A stretch of 64,000 nucleotides of DNA from DASRDZ01 sp035652335 (GTDB taxonomy: Bacteria > Chloroflexota > Dormibacteria > Aeolococcales > Aeolococcaceae): positions 56,303 to 120,302 of the forward strand of contig DASRDZ010000010.1 in assembly GCA_035652335.1 (NCBI GenBank). Reading direction: 5' to 3'. Made by a program: the position numbers and the translations under genes. Position 1 is the first letter of the stretch. The number at the start of each line of letters is the position of its first letter. Below the pieces are notes generated by a model that saw nothing but the letters and a program-made list of their open reading frames with translations, was not told the DNA's origin and did no database searches. Below are positions 1 through 8,490 of this stretch, piece after piece.

Positions 1-41
1 GCCCCAGCATCGGGCTGCAGGGTGGCCTCTACGAGCACTGA
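1..41 (+). CDS. 3' end of an unidentified gene
   Basis: Reading frame 3 is open from the window edge and ends with the residues PSIGLQGGLYEH and a TGA at 39-41. Only about 12 codons are present, too few to name a family. It runs toward the convergent dioxygenase gene on the other strand. Given the next 29 kb it is probably another member of the catabolic island, but that is a guess. Confidence 0.4.
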   Translation, partial: PSIGLQGGLYEH

Positions 42-80
42 GCGATGCGGCGCGGTCCCGTCCCAGGGCGGGACCGCTTC

Positions 81-863
81 TCACCGCGCCAGGCTGAAGG
101 TCTCGGTGAAGAAGGCGCGCGTGACCTCGTTCTCGAAGTGGCCGTGCAGCGTGGCGCGGTGGATGGTGGGGATGTAATGCCCGAGGTGCAGCGCCGAGTC
201 GCGGTACACGGCCACGTCGCCCGCGGACAGCGCGACCATCCGCGCGCCAGGCATGGAGCGGCGGTAGCGCGAGGCGGCGACCACGTACTCCTCCTCGCTC
301 ACCCCGTCGCGGCTGGGCGGCCCGGCGGCGAGGACCCGCGCCTCCTCGGGGGTGTCGTCGCGCACGTGGCTGCCGGGGACGACCCACAGCGACATGTCGT
401 CGTAGAGGGCGGCGTTGAACTGGTTGAAGAAGCGGAGGTCGGGGACCAGGGTGCGCCAGCGCTCCACGTCGGCCTGGGGGACGTTGTCCCGGTAGTCGCG
501 GTGCCAGCGCTGGCACCACGACCCGGTGCTGCGCTGGAAGAGGACCGTGAAGGCCTCGGCGTCGAGGGCGAAGTCGGTGCCGAGCAGGCGGTCGACGACG
601 CGGCGCAGGCGGGGCAGCTCGGCGAGCGCCGCGAAGGGCGCGGTGTCGATGCGCTCGCCGTAGTCGAGCAGCACCCTGCCGCCCACCGTGCCACCCGGCG
701 GGCGCGTCGCGTCGGGGCCCAGCGTGGACCGCGTGTGGGCGCGAAGCACCTCGACCTGCTCGCGCATCCGCGCCAGCAGCGGCCCGGGGATGGCGTCGGT
801 GACGACGGTGAGGCCGTCCCGCGCGTATTCCTCGGCGTGGCGGTCGAGCTCGGCGGCCTGCAT
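81..863 (-). CDS. Phytanoyl-CoA dioxygenase (PhyH) family, copy 1
   Basis: A 260-residue Fe(II)/2-oxoglutarate-dependent oxygenase of the PhyH type. The metal site is visible as H-x-D in WHRDYRDN, with the distal histidine in the segment SALHLGHYIP and a following HRATLHGHFE strand. Such enzymes hydroxylate or demethylate small molecules in the cytoplasm; the substrate cannot be read from sequence. I start at the ATG at 863 rather than the one at 875, because a TACAAT hexamer (879-874) lies 10 nt before it and covers the first ATG. It is divergent from the serine hydrolase at 917. It is one of three divergent PhyH genes in the cluster, so they probably act on different substrates. Confidence 0.85.
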   Translation of the reverse strand: MQAAELDRHAEEYARDGLTVVTDAIPGPLLARMREQVEVLRAHTRSTLGPDATRPPGGTVGGRVLLDYGERIDTAPFAALAELPRLRRVVDRLLGTDFALDAEAFTVLFQRSTGSWCQRWHRDYRDNVPQADVERWRTLVPDLRFFNQFNAALYDDMSLWVVPGSHVRDDTPEEARVLAAGPPSRDGVSEEEYVVAASRYRRSMPGARMVALSAGDVAVYRDSALHLGHYIPTIHRATLHGHFENEVTRAFFTETFSLAR

Positions 864-873
864 GGCTGCTCGC

Positions 874-879
874 ATTGTA
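874..879 (-). promoter_or_regulatory. -10 hexamer for PhyH copy 1
   Basis: TACAAT on the minus strand, 10 nt before the ATG at 863, with no Shine-Dalgarno sequence. This fits leaderless transcription and decides the start. Confidence 0.5.
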
Positions 880-896
880 GAGGCCGCGCCGCCGAC

Positions 897-913
897 TTCG
901 GTAGGATTCCGAA
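897..913 (+). promoter_or_regulatory. Leaderless promoter inside an inverted repeat
   Basis: A -10 hexamer TAGGAT (902-907) lies 9 nt before the ATG at 917 and is flanked by the inverted repeat TTCGG-N7-CCGAA. A repressor bound here would block the -10 directly. The element resembles AT-rich sites in front of other genes of this island and may be an operator for the ROK repressor at 13195-14451. Confidence 0.5.
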
Positions 914-916
914 ATA

Positions 917-1951
917 ATGCTGCAGACCGTCGACCGCGTCCTCGACGTGGCCCGCGAGTTCGTCGAGAGGGGCTGGGATCGCGGCATCGCCGTGGCGGTG
1001 CTGCGAGACGGAGCCTGCGTCGTCGACGCCGTCACCGGCACCGACCTCGACGGGTGCCCGCTCGACACCGGCACGCGCTTCCTCTGGTTCTCGGCCAGCA
1101 AGCCGCTGACGGCGTTCTGCGTGGTGATGCTCGCCGACCGCGGGCTGCTCGGCTACGACGACCCGCTGGTGCGCTGGATCCCCGAGATCGGCGGGGGCGA
1201 GCGGGCGCGCATCACCGTCGACCATCTGCTCACCCACCGCGCCGGCATCCCCGACTTCTTCTGCACGGGGGTCACGGTCGAGGACTGGTACGACTGGGAT
1301 CGCGCGGTGCGGCTCACCGCCGCCCTCCCGCTGGAGTACGCACCGGGCAGCCAGACCGCTTACCACGCGCTGAGCTTCGGGCTGCTCGGCGAGCTGGTGC
1401 GGCGGGTCGACGGCCGGCCCTTCGCGCGGTTCTTCGCCGAGGAGGTGGCCCGGCCGCTCGGCCTCGACACGGTGACCTGGGGACTTCCGGACAGGTCTGT
1501 CCCCTACACGCGCACCGGCGTCGAGGGCCAGGCGGAGGCCGCCAACGTGCACCGCTTCCAGACCGGCGCGGCGCTCGACGCCGTGGTGCCCGCCGGCAAC
1601 GCCTGGGGGACGGCGCGCGACCTGGCGCGCTTCCATCAGATGCTCGGCGACGGCGGCGAGGGTCTCGTCTCGCCGCACTCAGCGGCCGAGATGGTGCGTG
1701 CGCGCGTCGACGGCCACCAGGGCATGCTCGGCCGCGGGGTCGAGGTCGGACGCCGTCCCGGCGGCTGCACCGGCGACCTCGCCGGCCCGCGCGTCTTCGG
1801 GCACCCCGGCATCCGCTCGACGGTCGGCTGGCACGACCCCGACACGGGAGTGTCCTGCGCCATCCTCTGCAACGGAACGCCCGGCCCTGAGGAGGGCGAG
1901 CGCCGGCTGTCTGCCATCAGCGACGCGGTGATCACGGCGACGCGCGCGTGA
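917..1951 (+). CDS. Beta-lactamase-fold serine hydrolase (class C/EstB-like)
   Basis: A 344-residue member of the serine beta-lactamase-like superfamily. The S-x-x-K nucleophile motif is SASK near residue 59. A tyrosine motif (AYHALSFG) stands where class C enzymes have Y-x-N, and FGHPG stands in for the C-terminal K-T-G/H-x-G box. There is no signal peptide, so it is probably a cytoplasmic esterase, amidase or transacylase rather than a resistance enzyme. It is the first gene of a pair, because the next start (GTG at 1948) overlaps its stop. It may remove acyl groups from the glycan or its aglycone, by association with the neighbouring glycosidases only. Confidence 0.85.
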   Translation: MLQTVDRVLDVAREFVERGWDRGIAVAVLRDGACVVDAVTGTDLDGCPLDTGTRFLWFSASKPLTAFCVVMLADRGLLGYDDPLVRWIPEIGGGERARITVDHLLTHRAGIPDFFCTGVTVEDWYDWDRAVRLTAALPLEYAPGSQTAYHALSFGLLGELVRRVDGRPFARFFAEEVARPLGLDTVTWGLPDRSVPYTRTGVEGQAEAANVHRFQTGAALDAVVPAGNAWGTARDLARFHQMLGDGGEGLVSPHSAAEMVRARVDGHQGMLGRGVEVGRRPGGCTGDLAGPRVFGHPGIRSTVGWHDPDTGVSCAILCNGTPGPEEGERRLSAISDAVITATRA

Positions 1952-2763
1952 CCCGCAGCGGCGTGGTGCACCGGCCCGACGGTGCGCGCATCCCCTGGGA
2001 GCTGCTCGGCGACGGCGGCGGTCCGCGCATGGTGTTCGGCCACAGCCTGATGGGCCGCGGCCTCGGCGCGGAGCCGATCTACCGCCCGCTCCTCGACGGC
2101 GGCTGGGCGATGCTCACCATGGACCAGCGCGGGCACGGTGAGGCCTCGCCGCCACCGGGCGGCGACTTCGCCGTGGAGACGCTGGCCGGCGACATGCTGG
2201 CGGTGCTCGACGAGGTGGGGTGGGACACCGCCTGGCTGGGCGGCGGTTCGATGGGCGCCGCCGTCGCCACCGCCGCCGCCGCGCTGACGCCGCATCGCGT
2301 CGAGGGCCTGGCCCTGCTGGCGCCCGCCGTCGGCGGCGCACCCAATCCTGCGCTGCAGCCGTTCGCCGCGCTCGGCGACGTCTTCGGGCGTGACGGCCTC
2401 GACGCCGGCATCGCCGCGTACTCCGCCATGGCACGCGAGAACGGCGCGGACGAGGCCCTCCTCGCCCTGCGCGCCGAGCAGTTCCGCATGCAGCCTGCGG
2501 AGAGCTGGGTCGCCGCGCTGCGCGGCATCGCGCGCTGGAACCTGGCGGAGGCGCTCGACGCGGTGCAGGAGCTCGACGTCCCAACCGCCGTCGTCGCCTG
2601 GACCGGCGACGACGTGCACCCGTTGAGCGTCGCCGAGGACCTGGTGCGGCGCCTGCGCGACGCGCGACTGCACGTGCTGCAGGAGTGGAACGGCGACCCC
2701 GCGCACCTCTTCCGCGTCATGCTCGACATGACGCAGGCCGTCAGCGCCGCCCGCCCACGCTGA
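1948..2763 (+). CDS. Alpha/beta hydrolase
   Basis: A 271-residue alpha/beta-hydrolase-fold protein. The nucleophile elbow is GGSMGAA (G-x-S-x-G), the oxyanion region is FGHSLMG and a late D-D-V-H-P segment could carry the acid. The C-terminal histidine is probably in the DPAHLF stretch. The GTG start overlaps the previous stop (GTGA), so the two genes are translationally coupled. The 3' end overlaps the convergent PhyH copy 2 by 23 bp. Likely activities are esterase, lactonase or C-C hydrolase; the sequence does not choose between them. Confidence 0.85.
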   Translation: MTRSGVVHRPDGARIPWELLGDGGGPRMVFGHSLMGRGLGAEPIYRPLLDGGWAMLTMDQRGHGEASPPPGGDFAVETLAGDMLAVLDEVGWDTAWLGGGSMGAAVATAAAALTPHRVEGLALLAPAVGGAPNPALQPFAALGDVFGRDGLDAGIAAYSAMARENGADEALLALRAEQFRMQPAESWVAALRGIARWNLAEALDAVQELDVPTAVVAWTGDDVHPLSVAEDLVRRLRDARLHVLQEWNGDPAHLFRVMLDMTQAVSAARPR

Positions 2764-3682
2764 GCAGTCGCGACGGCGGGGTGCGCCGCTCGCTGACGAT
2801 GTCGAAGCGCTGCACCACGCGCATCGGCCGCGGCGGCTCGATCCACTGCGCCGTCGACCAGCCACGAGTCAGCTCGTCCCAGTCGGGGATGAGCGGGAAG
2901 TAGTGCGGCCTGAGGCCGAAGTCGACGACGGCGTCGTCGCTGCGCTGGTAGCGGAAGTCGACGGAGAGACGCAGGCGATCGGTCGTGTTGGGCACCGAGC
3001 CGTGCACGGTGAGGCTGTGGAAGAGCAGCACGTCGCCGGCCCGGAAGTCGGTGGCCACCCATCGCGGGTCGTCATGGCGCACGCGCACGCCGACGCCGCC
3101 GGTGCCGACCATGCCGTGCACGCGGCGGAAGCCGTGCCGGTGCGAGCCGCGCAGGACGCGCAGGCCGCCCATCGCGGCCGGCACGTCGCCGAGCGGGATC
3201 CACATGGTCAGAACGTCGACCGTGCCCTGGATCAGGGGGAAGTCCTGGTGCGGGGGGGTGATGAAGCCGGGATCCTGGGGCAGGCCGGCGCGGAGGATCT
3301 TCAGCGGGTAGACGAGCAGCTCGCCGTCGCCGTGCGCGTCGAGCACCGCCGACGCCAGCGCGCGCAGGTGGGGGTGGAAGGCGAAGCGATGGAAGCTCTC
3401 CATCGCTTGCACGGCGGCGTACATGTCGGGGAAGGTCTCGCCGCCCTCGCGGCAGGCGCGCGGACCGGGATGCGCCTCGGCGGGATCGCCGCCCGCTGCG
3501 ATCCACCCCTTGTCCTGCAGCGCTGTGGCGATCTGGGCGCGGATGTCCAGAACGTCGGCGCGGGGGAGGAGGCCGCGCAGCAGCAGGTGGCTGTCGCGGT
3601 CGAGCCGCCGGCGCAGCGCCTCGCCCTCGCCGAGCAGCGCCGTGGAGTCGACCATGGCCGGCGCGGCGGCGGTGCTCCTCAT
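2741..3682 (-). CDS. Phytanoyl-CoA dioxygenase (PhyH) family, copy 2
   Basis: A 313-residue Fe(II)/2-oxoglutarate oxygenase. The metal-binding HQD occurs in ITPPHQDFPLIQG, and the distal histidine in LTVHGSVPNTTDRLRLS is followed by the arginine expected to hold 2-oxoglutarate. The ATG overlaps the stop of the arabinofuranosidase gene by 4 bp (ATGA), so both are one transcription unit read from the promoter near 5215. It differs strongly from copies 1 and 3. Pairing with a glycosidase suggests that it acts on a released sugar or aglycone, for example by O-demethylation; this is inference. Confidence 0.88.
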   Translation of the reverse strand: MRSTAAAPAMVDSTALLGEGEALRRRLDRDSHLLLRGLLPRADVLDIRAQIATALQDKGWIAAGGDPAEAHPGPRACREGGETFPDMYAAVQAMESFHRFAFHPHLRALASAVLDAHGDGELLVYPLKILRAGLPQDPGFITPPHQDFPLIQGTVDVLTMWIPLGDVPAAMGGLRVLRGSHRHGFRRVHGMVGTGGVGVRVRHDDPRWVATDFRAGDVLLFHSLTVHGSVPNTTDRLRLSVDFRYQRSDDAVVDFGLRPHYFPLIPDWDELTRGWSTAQWIEPPRPMRVVQRFDIVSERRTPPSRLLSVGGRR

Positions 3683-5202
3683 GCGCCCGCGTCGACGATG
3701 AGCGCGCCCGCGGTGTGCGGCGGCAGCGTGAGCGTGGCCGTGCCCGTGCCGTCGACCTCGACCGCGACGTCGCGGAAGTGGACGGCGTCGGGATGGTCCT
3801 CGTCGTTGCGGGTGAAGGGGCCCGCTCCGGCGAGGTGGCGCAGGCGCCCGCGCCGTCCCGGCGGCAGGCCGTGCACCTCGACGCCGAGCGGCTCGTCGAA
3901 GAGGCGGTTGGCGAGGAACACCGTGGTGCCCGAGGCGTCGGCGGTGGCGGCGGCGTCGAGCGCGGCGGCGCGGCGCTCACCGGTCATCGGCGGGTCCTGC
4001 ACCTGCACGTCGCGGAAGGGCGGCGCGGTGATCTGCTCCGCCTCGACCTGCACCGGCACGGTGCCGGCGCGCGCAGCACGGCGGTAGAGCATCGCCACCA
4101 GGTAGGCGCTGGTCACGAAGCTGCGCTCACCCCGCGTCTGGATGGGCGCCATGCAGTTGACCAGGTGGCTGATGTGGGCCATCTGCACCCGCGAGGCGCG
4201 CTCGATCATGCGGTTGAAGCAGCCGGCGAAGAACACCGACCAGCTGAGCGGGTGGTTGGTGGTGATGAGGTCGCGCCACTGGTACCACAGGTTCCACTCG
4301 TCGAGCGAGATGGGGATGGCGCGCGAGCCGCCGGCGCTGTCGAACTCCGCCATGTTGCGGTCGAGCATGATGCCGAGCTCGTCGCTGCCGGTGGCCACCT
4401 GCAGGTAGTCCTCGACGTCGTCGCGCAGGTCGCGGCTCAGCACCGGCCCCGGGAAGTAGAAGTGCACCGACAGCGCGTCGATGTGCTCGCCGGCGATCTC
4501 CACCAGGCCGCGGTTCCACTCGGCGCTGCCGCCCTCGGGTCCGAGCCCACCGCAGCCCACGGCGACGATGCGGATGCCCGGGTCGACCGCGCGCATCGCG
4601 GTGGAGAACTCGACGAAGCGGCGCGCGTACTCGCCGACCGAGCAGTGGCCGATCTCCCAGTCGCCGTACGTCTCGTTGCCGACGGCCCACCACGTCACCG
4701 GACGCGGTGCCTCGCCGCGGTTGCAGTACCGCACCCACTCCGCGGCCTCCTCGGGCGTGCCGCTGCCGAAGTTGGCCACGAGCATCGGCTCGACGTCGGT
4801 GTCCAGGCAGTAGCGGAGGAACTCGTCGGTGCCCACCTGGTTGGTCTCCACCGGGCCGAACTCGCGGGCCCACTCCGGCGGGAAGGCGTCGCCGAAGCTG
4901 AAGTCGGTCCAGAACTGGCGGTCGTGGGTCGGCCGCTTCGACTTGGGCCCGACGCCGTCGCGCCAGTGGTACCAGTCGGAGAAGCAGCCGCCCGGGTAGC
5001 GGAACATGGTGGGCTGCAGCGCGCGCACGGCGTTGAGGACGTCGCTGCGCGGGGCGTCGCGCTCGGTCGACCAGATGCCGCCGTACATGCCGCGGCCGAA
5101 ATGCTCGGTGAGCGCGCCGAACACGAATGGGGAGAGCGGCACGGGTCCTGCACCGGCCGCGCCCACCCGGATCGCGGCGCGCGCCGAGGTGCTCGCTGGC
5201 AT
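3679..5202 (-). CDS. Alpha-L-arabinofuranosidase (GH51)
   Basis: A 507-residue clan GH-A glycosidase with normal GH51 length. The acid/base is Glu177 in WWAVGNETYG and the nucleophile Glu302 in ISLDEWNLWYQW. The N-terminal segment PFVFGALTEHFGRGMYGG and the RYPGGCFSDWYHW motif are typical of the family, and a C-terminal beta domain follows from about residue 400. It removes terminal arabinofuranose from hemicellulose, pectin or glycosides. No signal peptide is visible, so it works on imported oligosaccharides. The ATG lies 9 nt after a TAGGAT hexamer (leaderless), and the gene is the first in an operon with PhyH copy 2. Confidence 0.93.
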   Translation of the reverse strand: MPASTSARAAIRVGAAGAGPVPLSPFVFGALTEHFGRGMYGGIWSTERDAPRSDVLNAVRALQPTMFRYPGGCFSDWYHWRDGVGPKSKRPTHDRQFWTDFSFGDAFPPEWAREFGPVETNQVGTDEFLRYCLDTDVEPMLVANFGSGTPEEAAEWVRYCNRGEAPRPVTWWAVGNETYGDWEIGHCSVGEYARRFVEFSTAMRAVDPGIRIVAVGCGGLGPEGGSAEWNRGLVEIAGEHIDALSVHFYFPGPVLSRDLRDDVEDYLQVATGSDELGIMLDRNMAEFDSAGGSRAIPISLDEWNLWYQWRDLITTNHPLSWSVFFAGCFNRMIERASRVQMAHISHLVNCMAPIQTRGERSFVTSAYLVAMLYRRAARAGTVPVQVEAEQITAPPFRDVQVQDPPMTGERRAAALDAAATADASGTTVFLANRLFDEPLGVEVHGLPPGRRGRLRHLAGAGPFTRNDEDHPDAVHFRDVAVEVDGTGTATLTLPPHTAGALIVDAGA

Positions 5203-5203
5203 T

Positions 5204-5222
5204 CGTTCGAGATCCTAATAAA
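5204..5222 (-). promoter_or_regulatory. Leaderless promoter and candidate operator for the GH51 gene
   Basis: On the minus strand TTTATTAGGATCTCGAACG contains the -10 TAGGAT (5217-5212), 9 nt before the ATG at 5202. It matches the element at 17538-17556 at 14 of 19 positions. It sits in the divergent gap shared with the esterase at 5243, so one bound protein could control both directions. Confidence 0.55.
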
Positions 5223-5227
5223 CGTGG

Positions 5228-5233
5228 TAGAGT
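5228..5233 (+). promoter_or_regulatory. -10 hexamer of the esterase-kinase-enolase-FAH operon
   Basis: TAGAGT, 9 nt before the ATG at 5243. There is no Shine-Dalgarno sequence. A GTG in frame at 5234 directly follows the hexamer and is therefore unlikely to be the start. Confidence 0.55.
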
Positions 5234-5242
5234 GTGTCAACC

Positions 5243-6160
5243 ATGGCCGAGACGCCCCCCACCTGGATCGAGGCCCTGCGCTCGCTCGACCCCGACGCCG
5301 AGGCCGCGCCCGGCTTCCGCGCCGCCGACTTCCTCGCCCTGCACGACCACCTCGACGCGCCGCCCGGCGCGGTGCGCATGGACGCGGTGGAGTACGCCCG
5401 GGTCGACGGGCAGCCGCTGGTGCTGGACGTCTACGCGCGCGCCGGCGCGTCGGAGCGGCGCCCCGCGGTGCTCTTCGTCCACGGCGGGGGATGGGCGGGC
5501 GGCTGCCGCACCTTCCACTCGCGGCACTGCGCAGCGCTGGCCGAGCTGGGCTACGTCGCCGCCACCGCGGACTACCGCCTGGTGCCGCAGGTGCGCTGGC
5601 CCGAGCCGCTGCTCGACGCCAAGCGGGCGCTGCGCTGGCTGCGCGCCAACGCCGCGCGCCTCGGCGCCGACCCCGACCGCATCGTCATCGCGGGCGGCTC
5701 GGCGGGTGGCCATCTGGCTGCGATGGTCGCATTGACCCCGGGGCGCTTCGAGCCCGCCGGCGCGCCGGACGTGCCGAGCACCGTCTCGGGCGCGGTGATC
5801 TGGTATCCGTGCGCCGACATGGAGTCGCTGCTGGCGCATCCCGACGGTGGTCCCATGGTGGAGGCGTTCCTCGGCTCGCGCGACGCCGAGACCCTGCGCG
5901 AGGCGTCGCCGCTGTGGCAGGTCGCCGCCGGCGCGCCGCCGTTCCTCACCATGACCGGCTCCGCCGACCAGCTGACCACCGAAGCCGACATCCGCCGCCT
6001 GCACGCGGCCTTCGACGCCTGCGGCGTGCGCAACCGGCTGCGCGTCTTCGACGGCGCCGACCACGCGTTCGACCTGGCCCCGGGCGGCTGGGAGCCCTGC
6101 TTCGCGGAGATGTGCGTCTTCCTCGACGAGGTGGTGGGCGCGGCCGTTCCCGCCGGGTAG
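5243..6160 (+). CDS. HSL/BD-FAE-type alpha/beta hydrolase (carbohydrate esterase-like)
   Basis: A 305-residue esterase of the hormone-sensitive-lipase/feruloyl-esterase-like group. The oxyanion hole is FVHGGGWAGG, the nucleophile is the serine in IAGGSAGGH, and the C-terminal DHAF histidine completes the triad with an aspartate near the TGSADQLT segment. It would cleave acetyl or aroyl esters from sugars in the cytoplasm. It is the first gene of a four-gene operon with the kinase (12 bp gap), the enolase homologue and the FAH hydrolase. Specific substrate unknown. Confidence 0.88.
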   Translation: MAETPPTWIEALRSLDPDAEAAPGFRAADFLALHDHLDAPPGAVRMDAVEYARVDGQPLVLDVYARAGASERRPAVLFVHGGGWAGGCRTFHSRHCAALAELGYVAATADYRLVPQVRWPEPLLDAKRALRWLRANAARLGADPDRIVIAGGSAGGHLAAMVALTPGRFEPAGAPDVPSTVSGAVIWYPCADMESLLAHPDGGPMVEAFLGSRDAETLREASPLWQVAAGAPPFLTMTGSADQLTTEADIRRLHAAFDACGVRNRLRVFDGADHAFDLAPGGWEPCFAEMCVFLDEVVGAAVPAG

Positions 6161-6172
6161 GCGCTTCCGCGC

Positions 6173-7180
6173 GTGGCCACGACGGAGGTGCTGCTCGACG
6201 AGGGCACGGTGCTCGCGCACCTGCGCTCGCGCGGTGTGCTTGGTGATGACGAGGCGGCGGTTGCGCAGGTGCTCGGTGGCGGCGTGTCCAACACCGTCAT
6301 CCTCGTCGAGGCCGGCCCGCGCCGCGTCGTCGTCAAGCAGGCGCTGCCGCGGCTGCGCGTCGCGCGGGAGTGGCTCGCCGACCCGTCGCGCACGGTGACC
6401 GAGGGCCGTGCCCTGCGGGTGGCCGCGACGCTGCAGGAGGATGCGGTGCCCGCGGTGGTCGACCTCGACGAGGAGCGCAACGTGCTGGTGGTGGCCGCGG
6501 CGCCGGCCGGCACCGGCGACTGGAAGCAGCGGCTGCTGCACGGCGACGTGTCGGAGGACGACGTGCGCGTCGGCGAGTCCGTCGGAGCGCTGCTGGGGCG
6601 ATTGCACGCGCGCACCGCGACCGACGCGTCGCTGCGCGCCGACTTCGACGCCTGGGCGGCCTTCGAGCAGCTGCGGGTGGCCCCCTACTTCCGGTCGATG
6701 GTGGCCGATACTCCGGAGCTGGGCGACATCGTGCTGCCCCACGTGGAGGCGATGGCGCGGCGGCGCGTCTGCCTCGTGCACGGTGACGTCTCGCCGAAGA
6801 ACGTCCTCGCCGGCGAGGGCCTGCCCTGGCTGATCGACTTCGAGGTCGCCTGCTGGGGCGATCCCGCCTTCGACGTCGCCTTCCTGCTCACCCACCTCGC
6901 CATGAAGGCGGTGCACCGCCCCGCGCAGGCGCCGGCGCTCGCGCGAGTCGCGAGGGCGTTCCTGGCGGCGTACCGCGCCGAGGCGGGCGCGCTGCTCGAC
7001 GAGGCGCACGCCGCCGCGCTGCTCGGCTGCCTGCTCATGGCGCGCGTCGACGGCAGGTCGCCGGCGGAGTACCTCGACGGCGCGTCGCGCCAGGTGGTGC
7101 GCGGGCTCGGCCTGCGCGTGGCCACGGCTCCGCCGCGTACCCTCGACGCCGCAGTGCAGGAGGCCATGCAGTCCAGATGA
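6173..7180 (+). CDS. APH-family small-molecule kinase
   Basis: A 335-residue protein-kinase-like phosphotransferase of the aminoglycoside phosphotransferase/choline kinase/methylthioribose kinase group. Visible motifs are the glycine-rich GGGVSNTVILV, the ATP lysine in RVVVKQALPRLR, the catalytic loop LVHGDVSPKNVL and the metal-binding LIDFEVACWGD. The closest known roles in carbon use are sugar kinases such as MTR kinase. It starts with GTG 12 bp after the esterase, and its stop overlaps the start of the enolase homologue by 4 bp. That coupling suggests it phosphorylates the compound which the enolase homologue then uses; this is inference. Antibiotic resistance is unlikely in this setting. 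Confidence 0.85.
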   Translation: MATTEVLLDEGTVLAHLRSRGVLGDDEAAVAQVLGGGVSNTVILVEAGPRRVVVKQALPRLRVAREWLADPSRTVTEGRALRVAATLQEDAVPAVVDLDEERNVLVVAAAPAGTGDWKQRLLHGDVSEDDVRVGESVGALLGRLHARTATDASLRADFDAWAAFEQLRVAPYFRSMVADTPELGDIVLPHVEAMARRRVCLVHGDVSPKNVLAGEGLPWLIDFEVACWGDPAFDVAFLLTHLAMKAVHRPAQAPALARVARAFLAAYRAEAGALLDEAHAAALLGCLLMARVDGRSPAEYLDGASRQVVRGLGLRVATAPPRTLDAAVQEAMQSR

Positions 7181-8490
7181 GCGACGCCGCCACGCGCATC
7201 GCGCGCGTCGACGCCTGGGAGGCGCTCGACTCGCGCGGGCGTCCCACCGTCGCCTGCCGGCTGCTGCTGCAGGGCGGTGCCGAGGGGGAGGCGCTGGCGC
7301 CGAGCGGGGCGTCGACCGGCCGGCACGAGGCCGTCGAGCTGCGGGACGGCGGCGAGCGCTACGGCGGGCGCGGCGTGCGCACGGCGGTGGGCAATGTCCA
7401 CGCCCTGATCGGCCCGGCGCTGGCGGGCATGGACGCGGCCGACCAGGCGTCGGTGGACGCGCGGATGCGAGAGCTCGACGGGACGCCGCAGCTCGCCCGT
7501 CTCGGCGCCAACGCGGTGCTCGCCGTGTCGCTGGCCTGCGCGCGCGCCGCCGCCGCCGCGACGGGCATCCCGCCGTGGCGCGCGCTCGCCGGGGACGGCG
7601 CCGGCGAGCCGCTGCTGCCCATGCCCATGGTCAACATCCTGAGCGGCGGCGCGCATGCCGGCCGCATGGTCGACGTCCAGGACTACCTCGTCATCCCGCT
7701 CGGCGCGGAGTCGTTCGCGCAGGCGATGGAGTGGGTGTGGCGCGTGCGCGAGGCGGCGGCCGCCGTTGTGGCCGATCGTGGCGGCAACCCGCATCTCGTC
7801 GCCGACGAGGGCGGCCTGGCCATGCAGCTGCACGACAACAGCGAGGGGCTCCGCCTGCTCTGCGAGGCGATCGAGCGCAGCGGGCTGCGGCCGTTGGACG
7901 ACGTCGGCATCGCCCTCGACGTCGCCGCCACCCAGCTCTGGGCGGACGGCGCCTACACGCTCGCGGCCGAGCACCGCTCCCTCGACACGGCGGAGATGGT
8001 CGGCATGGTGGCCGGGTGGTCTCGCGAGTTCCCCCTGGTGTCGATCGAGGACCCGCTCGCCGAGGACGACTGGGAGGGCTGGCGGGCGGCCACGGCGCTG
8101 CTCGGCGAGCGCCAGCTCATCGGCGACGACCTCTTCGCCACCAACGTGGCGCGCCTCCGCCGCGGGATCGGCGACCGCGCCGGCAATGCCGTTCTGGTCA
8201 AGGTCAACCAGAACGGCACGCTCAGCGGCACCGCCGAGGTGATGCGCCTCGCCCGCGACGCCGGCTACGCCACGGTGGTGTCGGCGCGCAGCGGTGAGAC
8301 CGAGGACGCCTTCATCGCCGACCTCGCCGTCGCCTGGAGCGCCGGACAGATCAAGGTGGGCTCGCTGACACGTTCCGAGCGCACCGCCAAGTGGAACCGC
8401 CTGCTCGCCATCGAGGCGCAGGCCGGATCGAAGGCGACCTTCGCCGGGCGCGGCTGCCTCGCCGGCGGGGTCGCGGGAGGGATCACCTGA
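7177..8490 (+). CDS. Enolase homologue with altered active-site residues
   Basis: A 437-residue protein that aligns over the full length of phosphopyruvate hydratase. Retained are PSGASTG (mobile loop serine), GGAHAG (His160), VADEGG, IEDP, DDLFATN, the lysine of VKVNQNGT and the R-S of the ARSGETED motif. Two canonical positions differ: the glutamate of the Q-E-F motif is Asp169 (VQDY), and the histidine of S-H-R-S-G-E is Ala370 (GTG GTG TCG GCG CGC AGC). In true enolases these residues contact the substrate carboxylate/phosphate region. Its location between a kinase and an FAH hydrolase suggests dehydration of a phosphorylated sugar acid rather than glycolysis. It could still be a weak enolase; no other copy is in this window. 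Confidence 0.85.
   Translation: MSDAATRIARVDAWEALDSRGRPTVACRLLLQGGAEGEALAPSGASTGRHEAVELRDGGERYGGRGVRTAVGNVHALIGPALAGMDAADQASVDARMRELDGTPQLARLGANAVLAVSLACARAAAAATGIPPWRALAGDGAGEPLLPMPMVNILSGGAHAGRMVDVQDYLVIPLGAESFAQAMEWVWRVREAAAAVVADRGGNPHLVADEGGLAMQLHDNSEGLRLLCEAIERSGLRPLDDVGIALDVAATQLWADGAYTLAAEHRSLDTAEMVGMVAGWSREFPLVSIEDPLAEDDWEGWRAATALLGERQLIGDDLFATNVARLRRGIGDRAGNAVLVKVNQNGTLSGTAEVMRLARDAGYATVVSARSGETEDAFIADLAVAWSAGQIKVGSLTRSERTAKWNRLLAIEAQAGSKATFAGRGCLAGGVAGGIT

Noticed and set aside
917..1951. Beta-lactam resistance gene
   Set aside because: No signal peptide, altered Y-x-N and K-T-G boxes and catabolic context point to an esterase-like hydrolase.
6173..7180. Aminoglycoside resistance gene
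   Set aside because: The fold is shared but the gene lies in a sugar operon coupled to an enolase homologue; substrate specificity residues for aminoglycosides cannot be identified.
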